DNA of 39,966 nucleotides from an uncultured Acidimicrobiales bacterium (GCA_938029215.1 CALHFG010000053.1:1-39966); one strand, 5' to 3'. Numbered from the stretch's first letter, positions 12,010 to 19,656 are shown. Notes: generated by a model not told the origin, from the sequence alone. Numbers and translations: made by a program.

Positions 12010-12956
12010 ACGGGATCGTCGATCGCGGCTCTCAGCTCACGTTCGGTGGCGCGGTTCGGCGTTTCGCCGAGGAGGTGGGTTCCGAGGGACCCATTGCGGT
12101 GCAGGGGGCGAGGACTCGCTGGTCGGCCGGGGGCGCACTGAAAGACGACGGGAGCGTGCGGCAGGTGAACGCTCCGACGGGAATCGTCCAATACAAGCCC
12201 GACGAAATGACGATCCGCGTTGGGGCGGGGACGTCTGTCGCCGACCTTGACCAAGCAACGGCTGAAGCCGGTCAACGCTCGGCGCTGCCAGATCGAGGCG
12301 GGACCGTCGGCGGCGCCCTGGCGGTAGGGGAGAACGACCGGGACGTCCTTGGGCGTGGGACAGTTCGGAGCGCGGTTCTTCAGGTCAGCTACATCTCCAG
12401 CGAAGGCAAGATCGTGTCCGGGGGTGGGCCCACGGTGAAGAATGTGTCGGGCTTTGACCTTCCTCGACTCATGGTCGGATCGCTTGGCACGTTGGGCTGT
12501 CTCGCCGAGGTCATCATCCGTACCAACCCGATTCCTCCAACGAGCCAATGGTTTCGTTCCACCGCTGATCCCTTCGACCTTTACGATGCCCTGCTCGCTC
12601 CCTCTGCGATTTTGTGGGATGGCACCGCGACGTGGGTCCACCTCGAGGGTCACGGGGCCGACGTAGCAGCCGAAGCCGCTCGGGCGAACGCCATGGGGCC
12701 GATCGAACCGGTCGGCGAACCGCCGTCGCCGCCAGGACCCCAGCGGTGGTCGCTGACACCGGCCGGGTTGCGCTCGGTGGATACCGTGATCGATGGCCCG
12801 TTTTTGGCGTCGATTGGCGTCGGCGTCGTTTGGGCAGTAACTCCGCAGCCACCACGTGGCTTAACTCAGCCCGTCCAAAGCATCCATGACCGAATGAAGA
12901 TTCTGTTTGACCCGACCGGCCGACTCAATCCGGGTCGCAACCCTGCCCAGAAGTAA
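12006..12956 (+). CDS. glcE: Glycolate oxidase FAD-binding subunit GlcE
   Basis: 316 residues. A second, shorter FAD-PCMH protein paired with GlcD, usual for the GlcDEF enzyme. The family marks are GAGTSVADLD, DRGGTVGGALA and VKNVSGFDLPRLMVGSLGTLG-like sequence (about 145-164). The end, DPTGRLNPGRN, is also typical. The ATG at 12006 overlaps the glcD stop and has GGAG about 7 bases upstream, a well-supported start. GlcE lacks the oxidase half found in GlcD and is thought to be a structural or electron-relay subunit. Confidence 0.9.
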   Translation: MNGIVDRGSQLTFGGAVRRFAEEVGSEGPIAVQGARTRWSAGGALKDDGSVRQVNAPTGIVQYKPDEMTIRVGAGTSVADLDQATAEAGQRSALPDRGGTVGGALAVGENDRDVLGRGTVRSAVLQVSYISSEGKIVSGGGPTVKNVSGFDLPRLMVGSLGTLGCLAEVIIRTNPIPPTSQWFRSTADPFDLYDALLAPSAILWDGTATWVHLEGHGADVAAEAARANAMGPIEPVGEPPSPPGPQRWSLTPAGLRSVDTVIDGPFLASIGVGVVWAVTPQPPRGLTQPVQSIHDRMKILFDPTGRLNPGRNPAQK

Positions 12957-12964
12957 GGAACCGA

Positions 12965-14125
12965 ATGGATCTCAAACTGGATGATGACGAACTGAACACC
13001 TGCGTACAGTGCGGATTGTGTTTGCCACACTGCCCAACGTTTCGGGTGACGGGTGACGAGTCGATGTCACCGCGCGGTCGTATCCACCTGATGCGTGAAG
13101 TTCAGTTGCATAACGCTCCCGTCACCCCCGAGGTGGTGTCGTCATTCGAGACGTGTGTGCAATGTCGTGGTTGTGAGCCGGCGTGCCCTTCGAGTGTTCC
13201 GTATGGGCATCTGATGGAGCGGACCCGGGAGACCCTCGCCGACGAGGGCATCATGACCCCGCGTTGGCAACGCCTCGGAATGAAACCGTTGGCCCACCCC
13301 AAGCTGCTGGCCACGGGCACAAAGTTCCTCTCCGTTGCCCAAAGACTGAACCTCGTGCCAAAGCGACTAGGTATCAGCGCCGAGGTGCCGTTCCGTCAGG
13401 CTCCGCTCGAGGTTTCCGGCACCGACGTGTTGATGTTCACCGGCTGTGTGATGGACGCCTGGCAACGCGACGTTCATCAGGCTGGCCAAACCGTGCTCGA
13501 AGCAGCTGGTTTCGGGGTCACGCCGACGGGCGATCTCGCACCGTGTTGCGGCGCCCTCCATGCTCATGCGGGCCTCGCCAACGACACTCGTTCCCTTGCC
13601 ACATCGATGATGGCTGCTCTCTCGCAGGCTCACTTCGCCGACGTGCCGATCGTGGTCGATTCGGCGGGTTGCGGAGCCCAGATGAAGGACTACGGGCACC
13701 TCCTTGGGACTGCTGAAGCGGAGGCATTCAGCTCACGGGTGTTTGACATCAGTGAGTTCCTTGCCGACCATCTCGACAAATTGCCTCGCGGCACTCCAAT
13801 CGCCGAACGGGTGGCGATTCAGGACCCGTGCCACCTCCGACATGTGCAGCGGGTTCACCTCGCGACCCGGAAGGTGTTGGAGGTGTTTGTGGACGACTTG
13901 GTCGAACTCGACGATGACGGTCTTTGTTGTGGAGCGGGCGGAGCCTACAGCATCATGCAGCCGGTGCTTGCTGGTCAGATTCGGGATCGAAAGGTGGAGG
14001 CTATCGATGCCAAGAGTCCCGATCTTGTAGCCAGTTCCAACCCGGGATGTTCGATGCATCTCGGCGCCGCTGGAGTGCCCACCGTGCATCCGATGGAGCT
14101 CGTAGCTCGGGCGATTGCCGGTTAG
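12965..14125 (+). CDS. glcF: Glycolate oxidase iron-sulfur subunit GlcF
   Basis: 386 residues. Electron-transfer subunit that takes electrons from the flavin subunits towards the respiratory chain. Two 4Fe-4S motifs are intact: Cys 13, 16, 19 and 23 (CVQCGLCLPHCP) and Cys 64, 67, 70 and 74 (CVQCRGCEPACP). Two CCG domains follow, each ending in a CCG motif (APCCGALHAHAG and GLCCGAGGAYS). The start has AAGGA at good spacing, 8 bp after glcE. It ends 4 bp from the convergent RidA gene, so the glc operon closes here. Confidence 0.94.
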   Translation: MDLKLDDDELNTCVQCGLCLPHCPTFRVTGDESMSPRGRIHLMREVQLHNAPVTPEVVSSFETCVQCRGCEPACPSSVPYGHLMERTRETLADEGIMTPRWQRLGMKPLAHPKLLATGTKFLSVAQRLNLVPKRLGISAEVPFRQAPLEVSGTDVLMFTGCVMDAWQRDVHQAGQTVLEAAGFGVTPTGDLAPCCGALHAHAGLANDTRSLATSMMAALSQAHFADVPIVVDSAGCGAQMKDYGHLLGTAEAEAFSSRVFDISEFLADHLDKLPRGTPIAERVAIQDPCHLRHVQRVHLATRKVLEVFVDDLVELDDDGLCCGAGGAYSIMQPVLAGQIRDRKVEAIDAKSPDLVASSNPGCSMHLGAAGVPTVHPMELVARAIAG

Positions 14126-14129
14126 CTGC

Positions 14130-14486
14130 CTACTGCGGCAGAGCCGCGATCACGCAAATCTCGACCAGCAAGGCTGAGCGAGCCATGTGGGCTTCCACAC
14201 AGGCGCGGGCAGGGGCATGTCCGGTGGGCACCCAGGCGTTCCACACGCTGTTCATGCGGGCGAAGTGGTTGTCGATGTCGCGAAGATAGATGGTGGCACT
14301 CAAAAGGTGCTTCTTGTCGGTTCCGGCGTCGGCCAGGGCCGCGTCGATTCGGGCCAACGTGGATCGAGTTTGGTCTTCGATGCTCGCTTCAGGATCTTCC
14401 GCGACCCGTCCTGCCAAGTAGACGGTGTTGTTGTGGATCACGATCCCACTCGCCCGTTCACCAACATCAATCCGCTGAATACTCAT
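14130..14486 (-). CDS. RidA family (YjgF/UK114) enamine/imine deaminase
   Basis: 118 residues, matching the trimeric RidA family, which hydrolyses reactive 2-aminoacrylate-type enamines released by PLP enzymes. The catalytic-type arginine is present in PARACVEA (about 91-98), as are the NTVYLAGRVAEDP (about 19-31) and GTDKKHLLSATIYLRD features. The subgroup resembles those annotated as 'RidA family protein' rather than strict RidA, so the exact substrate is open. It is convergent with glcF and has a strong hairpin 48 bp upstream of its start. Confidence 0.9.
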   Translation of the reverse strand: MSIQRIDVGERASGIVIHNNTVYLAGRVAEDPEASIEDQTRSTLARIDAALADAGTDKKHLLSATIYLRDIDNHFARMNSVWNAWVPTGHAPARACVEAHMARSALLVEICVIAALPQ

Positions 14487-14533
14487 GCCCCGACCCTACT
14501 GCCCTCGGCGCCGAGGCCAGGCCCTCAAACGGC

Positions 14534-14564
14534 AAGACCCGAGGCCCAACGGACCTCGGGTCTT
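14534..14564. terminator. Perfect 11-bp hairpin, terminator-like
   Basis: AAGACCCGAGG, a 9-base loop, then CCTCGGGTCTT. The stem is perfect and GC-rich, flanked by A/T pairs. It lies between the HU gene (minus strand, ends 14762) and the RidA start, so it may end HU transcription or insulate ridA. No long T run follows on either strand, so classical intrinsic termination is not certain. Confidence 0.45.
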
Positions 14565-14630
14565 ACAGATATCTAACGCTCCAGAGCCGACGTTTCGCTC
14601 GAGCGCTTCACCCCGTAGCGAGCCACAGGA

Positions 14631-14677
14631 GGCGAAGTGATGAAGCGAGCGTCAGCGAGTGAGGACATCACTTCGCC
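14631..14677. repeat. 12-bp inverted repeat in structured intergenic DNA
   Basis: GGCGAAGTGATG (14631-14642) is exactly complementary to CATCACTTCGCC (14666-14677), with a 23-base loop that is itself rich in GCGAG repeats. A third GGCGAAG lies at about 14683. It is part of the 275-bp gap between ridA and the HU gene, which has no convincing open frame. Confidence 0.6.
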
Positions 14678-14699
14678 GACGAAGGCGAAGCTCGGAACC

Positions 14700-14761
14700 T
14701 CTGCGGAGCAGTCCCCCTGAATGGGAAAGCTCTGCGGAGCAGTCCCCCTGAAGGGGAAAGA
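14700..14761. repeat. Tandem 31-bp hairpin repeat, two units
   Basis: Unit 1 (14700-14730) and unit 2 (14731-14761) differ at two positions. Each has CTGCGGAGCAG followed by TCCCCCTGAA(T/G)GGGA, two small hairpins. Unit 2 abuts the HU stop codon, so on the minus strand the hairpins come straight after the HU gene and may serve as its terminator or 3' stabiliser. The same core recurs twice near 38025-38246. Confidence 0.7.
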
Positions 14762-15055
14762 TCAGCGCTTCTTGGACTTGCCGAGGAGCCATTCCTTCAT
14801 CGGGGCCGAGGTGCTCAGCTTGATCGAGCGGCTCTTGCCGATCTTGATGGTCTCACCGGTTTGCGGGTTGCGACCGGTGCGGGGGGCGCGCTCGCCCATG
14901 GAGAAGGTGCCGAAGCCGGGCCATGCGACCTTCTCGCCATCCTTAACCGACTCGGCGGTGTGGTCGAAGAATGCCGCGAGCACTGCCTCGGTGGTCTTCT
15001 TGTCAGCGTCGGCCGCTTCGGCGACGGCAGAGATCAGTTCAGCTTTGGTAGCCAT
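14762..15055 (-). CDS. hup: HU-family DNA-binding protein
   Basis: 97-residue nucleoid protein that binds and bends DNA as a dimer. The HU signature GFGTFSMGERAPRTGRNPQTGE lies at about 46-67, with the DNA-intercalating R-NP loop (RNPQTG). It has no long Lys/Ala tail of the mycobacterial HupB kind and ends in LLGKSKKR. The frame is open to 15313, but family similarity begins at ATG 15055 (MATKAELI), with GGAG and GGAA just upstream. It stands alone, with ~278 bp of non-coding DNA before it. Confidence 0.95.
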   Translation of the reverse strand: MATKAELISAVAEAADADKKTTEAVLAAFFDHTAESVKDGEKVAWPGFGTFSMGERAPRTGRNPQTGETIKIGKSRSIKLSTSAPMKEWLLGKSKKR

Positions 15056-15333
15056 GTTTCCAACTCCAGTTGCACGTTGTGTGCGTAGTGATGATGTTTG
15101 CTCCGGGTACCCGGAACAACGGAAAGATAAGCAGTGTTTGAAGCCGAGGTGGTGGAATACCCCGATATTTGCTGGAAAAGCGCCAAAATGGTGCCCTGAA
15201 AGCCCCATTTCAGAGGGGCTGGTTCGCTCAAAGCCACTAACTATGCGGGGTTTGGGTGGTGTGACGCCCGTGACATGTCGAGGTTTCGGTGGGTTGGAAT
15301 GGTATTGAGGCAACGAGTGGTTACACCTGATCT
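15056..15333. other. Divergent intergenic region between HU and flavoprotein genes
   Basis: No gene is convincing here. It holds a perfect 14-bp palindrome TCCGGGTACCCGGA at 15102-15115, 47 bp before the HU start, which could be an operator. It also holds a hairpin AGCCCC-8-GGGGCT at 15201-15220, followed on the minus strand by TTTC, which could be an attenuator. The region must contain the HU promoter, but I could not pick out convincing -35/-10 boxes. Confidence 0.4.
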
Positions 15334-16746
15334 ATGGCTACAGATAGTTCACCTCACGCGATCGTCATCGGCTCGGGCTCGGGCGGGCTTACGGCGGCAA
15401 TCGGCCTGACCCGGGTTGGTAAGTCCGCAGTCCTTATCGAAGCCGAACATGTGGGTGGCGACTGCACGAACGTCGGCTGTATTCCATCAAAGTCGCTTTT
15501 GCATCATTCCAAACAGGGTGTCCTCTCGGGTGCTGATCTGTTGGCCAAGGTGCGGGAGCGTCGCACCTTTCTCCGCGATCATGAGACAGAGGATGTCTCG
15601 ACGATGGAGGGCCTGGACTTTCGTGTGGGTCGCGGCCGCATCATCGGGAAAGGGCGGGTCGAGATAACGAAGCCGGATGGCTCTACTGACATCGTGACCG
15701 CTCCGAACATTGTGATCGCCACCGGGTCGCGATCGCGTCCGCTGGCCATCGAGGGTCTGCCCGAGGACCGGGTGCTGAACAATGCATCGCTGTTCGAGCT
15801 GGAGACGCCCCCGGCGCATCTCGCAATAGTTGGTGGTGGGGCGATTGGTGTAGAGATGGCCACCGCGTTCAACCGCCTTGGTAGTCAGGTGACGCTGATC
15901 GAGTACGCGCCCAACCTGCTTCCGCTCATGCTGTCCGCCGCGGGCGACATCGTGCAGCGGTCGCTCGAATCCAAAGGGGTCCGGGTCATCGTCGGCGCGG
16001 GAGCTTCCTCCTTCGACCCCGCGACAAACAGCCTTTTCTGCAAGCCCGCTGGCGACGGGCCATCAGTTGCGCCGGTCGAGAATGTCGACGCCGTGCTGTT
16101 GTCGGTGGGGCGCTTGCCAAACAGTGAGGGCCTTGGGCTCGAAGACATTGGGGTCTCTGTCGACAAACGCGGCATGATCGAAATCGACGAACGGGGTCGA
16201 ACGAATATTGAAGGCATCTGGGCCTGTGGTGATGTGACCAACCGGGGTGGCACAACCCATGCGGCCGGTGCCTGGGGGAGGAGAATTCTTCGCTCAATGG
16301 TGGCCGGTCCGTTGCCGCTGCCTGCGGTCCCCCCTATGCCAGGTGCTGTCTTTGGTGACCCTGAGGCGGCGTCGGTCGGGGCGCAGCCAGTTGAGGTGCC
16401 GAGCGACGTTCGTCGAATCACTATTCCGATGGCACAAATCGATCGAGCCTTTACCGACGAAGTCACCGACGGTGTGGTGATCATTGATGTGCGCAAGTTT
16501 CGAGGGACGATACTCGGGGCAACAATTGTTGGGCCCCGCGCGGGAGAGCTGATTGGCATGGTCAGCCTGTCGATGAAGACTGGCGTGCCGTTCCATAAGT
16601 GGTACGGCACCGTTTGGCCCTATCCCACCTACGCCGATGCGCTCTCACAAGCCGTAGACGCCTACATCGCCGAGGCCTTGCCTTCAGTGCACAAAGACTT
16701 CGTGAGCTACGCGTCCGGCAAGGTGAAGCGTCTCATCAAACGCTAA
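15334..16746 (+). CDS. Flavin disulfide-reductase family protein (Lpd/MerA-like)
   Basis: 470-residue class I pyridine nucleotide-disulfide oxidoreductase. It has the FAD site IGSGSGG (about 12-18), the redox-active disulfide Cys44-Cys49 in GGDCTNVGCIPSK, the NAD(P)H site GGGAIGVEMA, and the second FAD motif WACGDVTN. The C-terminal catalytic dyad of dihydrolipoyl dehydrogenase and glutathione reductase (HPTxxE) is replaced by PYPTYADAL, closer to mercuric-reductase-like or unassigned members. It also lacks MerA's C-terminal Cys pair. The substrate is therefore unknown, and it should not be called lpd without support. No pyruvate or 2-oxo-acid dehydrogenase genes lie nearby. No ribosome-binding site is evident. 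Confidence 0.85.
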   Translation: MATDSSPHAIVIGSGSGGLTAAIGLTRVGKSAVLIEAEHVGGDCTNVGCIPSKSLLHHSKQGVLSGADLLAKVRERRTFLRDHETEDVSTMEGLDFRVGRGRIIGKGRVEITKPDGSTDIVTAPNIVIATGSRSRPLAIEGLPEDRVLNNASLFELETPPAHLAIVGGGAIGVEMATAFNRLGSQVTLIEYAPNLLPLMLSAAGDIVQRSLESKGVRVIVGAGASSFDPATNSLFCKPAGDGPSVAPVENVDAVLLSVGRLPNSEGLGLEDIGVSVDKRGMIEIDERGRTNIEGIWACGDVTNRGGTTHAAGAWGRRILRSMVAGPLPLPAVPPMPGAVFGDPEAASVGAQPVEVPSDVRRITIPMAQIDRAFTDEVTDGVVIIDVRKFRGTILGATIVGPRAGELIGMVSLSMKTGVPFHKWYGTVWPYPTYADALSQAVDAYIAEALPSVHKDFVSYASGKVKRLIKR

Positions 16747-16759
16747 GCCGTCGAGCGGT

Positions 16760-18400
16760 TCAATAGCGTTCGCGCCGCACTTCGATTTGGCGGCCCTTGA
16801 TCGTGCCGTCCACCATCGCGTCGATCACGTCGTCGGCGAGCTTTTCGGGTACCTCTACTAGCGTAAAGCTCTCGCGGATGTCGATGTTGCCGATCTCCTT
16901 GCCGGATAGTCCGCTCTCGCCCGCAAAGGCTCCGACGATGTCGCCGGGGCGCACGCCGTAGTTGTACCCGGCAGCCACGAAGAGGCGTGTCATGCCGGGT
17001 TCTACCTCTTTGCCCCTTCGGTCTCCGCCCTTGCGGCGCTGTGCGCCGCTATCGGGCGACGCGACGCCGCCTTGGCGCCGATCGTTCGATCGTGTGGGGG
17101 AGGTTTGGCGAAGGAGCAGCGGGATGTCCTGTCCTGGTTCAATCTCCCGCTGGAGTGCCTGGTGGGCTAGCTCCATCGCCGCAGCTGCGATGTCGGCAAC
17201 ATCATACTCGGCGCTCAGGCGGTGAACCGAGGCAAGAAAGCGAGGCGTGGGTTGTGAGCTCACCTTGGACAGGTGGTCGGTGACGAGGTCTTCGAGTTTC
17301 ATAGTCTGGCGGGTCTCGACCGCGTGTTCGGTAGGGAATGGAGCTGCGTTGAGGTGCGCGCCGCCAACCTTGCCCAAAGCTCGTAGCAAGTGGCGGTGGG
17401 ATGGAGCGGCGAGGAGTACCAGTTCTGAACAGCCCGCTGCGGTGGCCGCCTGCACGAGTCGGGCGTACTTTCCGGTCGACGTCGGAAGATGGGTGCAGAT
17501 CAGCGCTGACCCCTGGGTGAACGAAGGGGGATCGGCGATGGAGGAGACGGTCAGGGCTGTGCTGCTCTGCTTGGCAAACTGCTCAAAGGTTTCTCGCTCT
17601 CTCGGTGAAACCAGCACGTTCACCGGCGAGCCGAGAAGAGTTGACAGCGTTGCGACATGTTCAGGGGTCGGGTTTGTAACGCTGAACGCTCGTTGGGGCA
17701 GCCCGTCGGGGACCGGCTCGGCAACGGTTGGACGAGGTCGGTCCGGGTCGTTGAGGCGCGAGCCGATGAGGTCTACGAGCGGGCCGAGAAGCGCACCCGC
17801 GAGGATGACTCGCTGTCGGTCGGGCTCCACGCTGTCCAACACGTTTGTGAGGGCCATGCTCTCATCGCCGATTGCCAACGCATCGGCATCGTCGACCACG
17901 ACCATTTCGAAGCTGTCTAGGGCGAGCTGTTCGTTCGAGGCTAGGTGGTCAAGGCGACCAGGCGTGCCGATGACCACGTCCAACGGCTTTTCAAGTTCTC
18001 TCGCCTGTGCGGGACTTGATCCGAGTTCTGAAACCACCGCGGTCCGGATTCCTTCGTGGCCGGATCGTCGAATCCCTGCGCCGCAGCGCTGTAGGTCTCG
18101 GGCGATCGCAGAACACCGCTGATCGCTCGAGCTCAGAATCAACGCAACCGCAGCCTCGCCCGGGTCACAATCGGCAACCAGCTCAGTGGTAGCGATGGCG
18201 ATCGCGAGGGTTCGCCCGGTTCCTCTCGGTGCCTCGATGAGAATGTCCCGTTCGTTGCTGATCGCGGGAACGAGAAGCTGCTGAAGTTCGGTGGGTCGGT
18301 CATATCCCAAACGTTCAAGGTGCGTGATGAGAGCCTGTTCGATGCCAAGGGAACTCCAGCTCGGAATGGTCCCTCCTTGTTCACCCATCACAACGTTCAC
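16760..18400 (-). CDS. Degenerate DEAD-box protein with DbpA-type RNA-binding tail
   Basis: 546 residues laid out like a DEAD-box RNA helicase of the DeaD/DbpA group, with the key motifs eroded. The Q motif (GYDRPTELQ, 32-40) and TPGRL (146-150) remain. Walker A is APRGTGRT (57-64), with Arg for the usual Lys. DEAD is DDAD (170-173). SAT is AGA (201-203). In the second half, the place of HRIGRTGRAG reads ARLVQAATAAG (313-323), and motif V's ATDxxARGxD is absent. A basic linker (about 432-468) precedes an intact DbpA-like RNA-binding domain (about 470-546), which in DbpA/YxiN recognises 23S rRNA. It is probably an inactive or altered ATPase that still binds RNA. Start GTG 18400 has AAAGGGG about 9 bases before it. 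Confidence 0.85.
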   Translation of the reverse strand: MNVVMGEQGGTIPSWSSLGIEQALITHLERLGYDRPTELQQLLVPAISNERDILIEAPRGTGRTLAIAIATTELVADCDPGEAAVALILSSSDQRCSAIARDLQRCGAGIRRSGHEGIRTAVVSELGSSPAQARELEKPLDVVIGTPGRLDHLASNEQLALDSFEMVVVDDADALAIGDESMALTNVLDSVEPDRQRVILAGALLGPLVDLIGSRLNDPDRPRPTVAEPVPDGLPQRAFSVTNPTPEHVATLSTLLGSPVNVLVSPRERETFEQFAKQSSTALTVSSIADPPSFTQGSALICTHLPTSTGKYARLVQAATAAGCSELVLLAAPSHRHLLRALGKVGGAHLNAAPFPTEHAVETRQTMKLEDLVTDHLSKVSSQPTPRFLASVHRLSAEYDVADIAAAAMELAHQALQREIEPGQDIPLLLRQTSPTRSNDRRQGGVASPDSGAQRRKGGDRRGKEVEPGMTRLFVAAGYNYGVRPGDIVGAFAGESGLSGKEIGNIDIRESFTLVEVPEKLADDVIDAMVDGTIKGRQIEVRRERY

Positions 18401-18410
18401 CCATCACAAC
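18379..18410. repeat. Perfect 16-bp tandem duplication at the helicase start
   Basis: GTTCACCCATCACAAC occurs twice without a gap (18379-18394 and 18395-18410). It covers the start region of the minus-strand DEAD-box gene. As 16 is not a multiple of three, gain or loss of a unit would change which start codon is in frame with the ribosome-binding site. Confidence 0.8.
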
Positions 18411-18543
18411 CCCTTTCCACAGCCAGCACGCCCCGGACCGGGCCGCCGCGCACCGATAACTCCATACTTGCTCTTTTTGCTACCCCGTGCACGTCCGCTG
18501 GCCAAAGCACCACAGTTGGTGCCTCCTCGTTCCTAAACAATCG

Positions 18544-18561
18544 GTTGCATAAACATTCAAC
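18544..18561. promoter_or_regulatory. ARG box (ArgR operator)
   Basis: GTTGCATAAACATTCAAC fits the ArgR operator pattern TGAAT-WWWW-ATTCA, with one mismatch in the left half-site and one non-A/T base in the centre. It sits directly before argC and overlaps the proposed -35 box, so bound ArgR would block RNA polymerase. The cluster encodes its own ArgR at 23965-24435, giving a feedback loop on arginine. Confidence 0.6.
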
Positions 18562-18580
18562 TCGTCGTATATTCGACGAG
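18545..18580 (+). promoter_or_regulatory. Probable leaderless argC promoter
   Basis: TTGCAT (18545-18550), a 17-bp spacer and TATATT (18568-18573). The argC GTG begins at 18580, 6 bases after the -10 hexamer, where the transcript itself should start. The -10 box is the centre of a perfect palindrome with 7-bp arms, CTCGTCG-TATATT-CGACGAG (18561-18580). No ribosome-binding site precedes the GTG, which agrees with leaderless translation, common in actinobacteria. Confidence 0.55.
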
Positions 18581-19656
18581 TGAGTAGTTCTTCCCAGTCA
18601 TCGTCATCGGCCGCACCCAACTTTACGGTGGGGATCGTTGGGGCGTCGGGTTTCACCGGCACCGAACTTCTTCGCCTGATCGCGCAGCACCCAGCCCTGG
18701 ATCTCAAGGTGGCGACGGGCTCATCGAAGGCCGGAACACGAGTCGCCGATCTGTACCCCAGTTTGGCGGCCGCCTATCCGGATCTGACCTACAGCCCGTA
18801 CAGTCTTGAGGCCGTCGATGGGCTCGATCTGGTTTTCTGCGGGCTCCCGCACGGTGTCTCGCAAACGGTGATACCCGAGATGCGCGGCAAGGTCGGCCAC
18901 ATCATCGATCTCGGTTCGGACTTCCGCCTTCACGACAAAGATCTCTACCCCCGGTGGTACGGCGCAGAGCATACAGACCCGTCGCTACTCAACGAGTTCG
19001 TGTACGGCCTACCCGAGCTCTTTCGAACCAAGCTGGAAGGCGCAGAATTGATAGCGGCAACCGGCTGCAACGCAGCGACGTCGGTGTTCGCTCTCGCTCC
19101 GTTGCTTCGGGCCGGGCTGATTGAACCCAAGGGCTTGGTGGCGAACATCGTCACCGGCGTATCCGGCGCTGGCAGGCCTCCCAAGGAGAACACGACGTTC
19201 TGTGCCGTCGATAGCGATGTGCAGGCCTACGGGATACTGACCCATCGTCATACCCCAGAAATTGAACAGGCTCTGGGAGAGTTCACCGACACCGCACCTT
19301 CAGTCTTGTTCACACCCCATCTGGCCCCACTCAACCGCGGCATCATCGCGACCTGTTACGGCCAGCCAGCAAAGGACGGACTGACCACCGCAGACGCCAT
19401 GGCGGCGCTCCACGAGATGTATGCCAACGAGCCCTTTGTCGTCGTGCTCGACGGGTCGCCCAGCGTGAAAGCAACCCTTGGCGCCAACACCGTCCACGTC
19501 ACTGCCCGAGTCGATGAACGAACGGGACTGGTCATGTCGATTGCGGTGCTCGACAACTTGATGAAGGGTGCGTCGGGTATGGCCGTACAGAACGCCAACT
19601 TGGCACTCGGTTTGCCTGAAACGGCTGGCCTGCCAATCGTCGGCGTCTATCCATGA
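18580..19656 (+). CDS. argC: N-acetyl-gamma-glutamyl-phosphate reductase
   Basis: Third step of ornithine synthesis: NADPH-dependent reduction of N-acetylglutamyl phosphate to the semialdehyde. 358 residues. The nucleotide-binding GASGFTGTELLRL lies near 20-32, and the active-site Cys is in AATGCNAATS (about 160-169). The N-terminus MSSSSQSSSSAAP adds about a dozen Ser-rich residues before the usual fold. An in-frame later start is possible, but the promoter geometry favours GTG 18580. It is first in the cluster and overlaps argJ by ATGA. Confidence 0.97.
   Translation: MSSSSQSSSSAAPNFTVGIVGASGFTGTELLRLIAQHPALDLKVATGSSKAGTRVADLYPSLAAAYPDLTYSPYSLEAVDGLDLVFCGLPHGVSQTVIPEMRGKVGHIIDLGSDFRLHDKDLYPRWYGAEHTDPSLLNEFVYGLPELFRTKLEGAELIAATGCNAATSVFALAPLLRAGLIEPKGLVANIVTGVSGAGRPPKENTTFCAVDSDVQAYGILTHRHTPEIEQALGEFTDTAPSVLFTPHLAPLNRGIIATCYGQPAKDGLTTADAMAALHEMYANEPFVVVLDGSPSVKATLGANTVHVTARVDERTGLVMSIAVLDNLMKGASGMAVQNANLALGLPETAGLPIVGVYP

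Noticed and set aside
14700..14761. Tandem 31-bp repeats as a CRISPR array
   Set aside because: The two units are directly joined with no spacers and no cas genes are near.
15056..15313. N-terminal extension of the HU frame
   Set aside because: HU similarity starts at MATKAEL (15055), with a ribosome-binding site there; the extension crosses hairpins and a palindrome and looks non-coding.
15334..16746. Calling the flavoprotein dihydrolipoyl dehydrogenase (lpd)
   Set aside because: The HPTxxE dyad is missing and no 2-oxo-acid dehydrogenase genes lie nearby.
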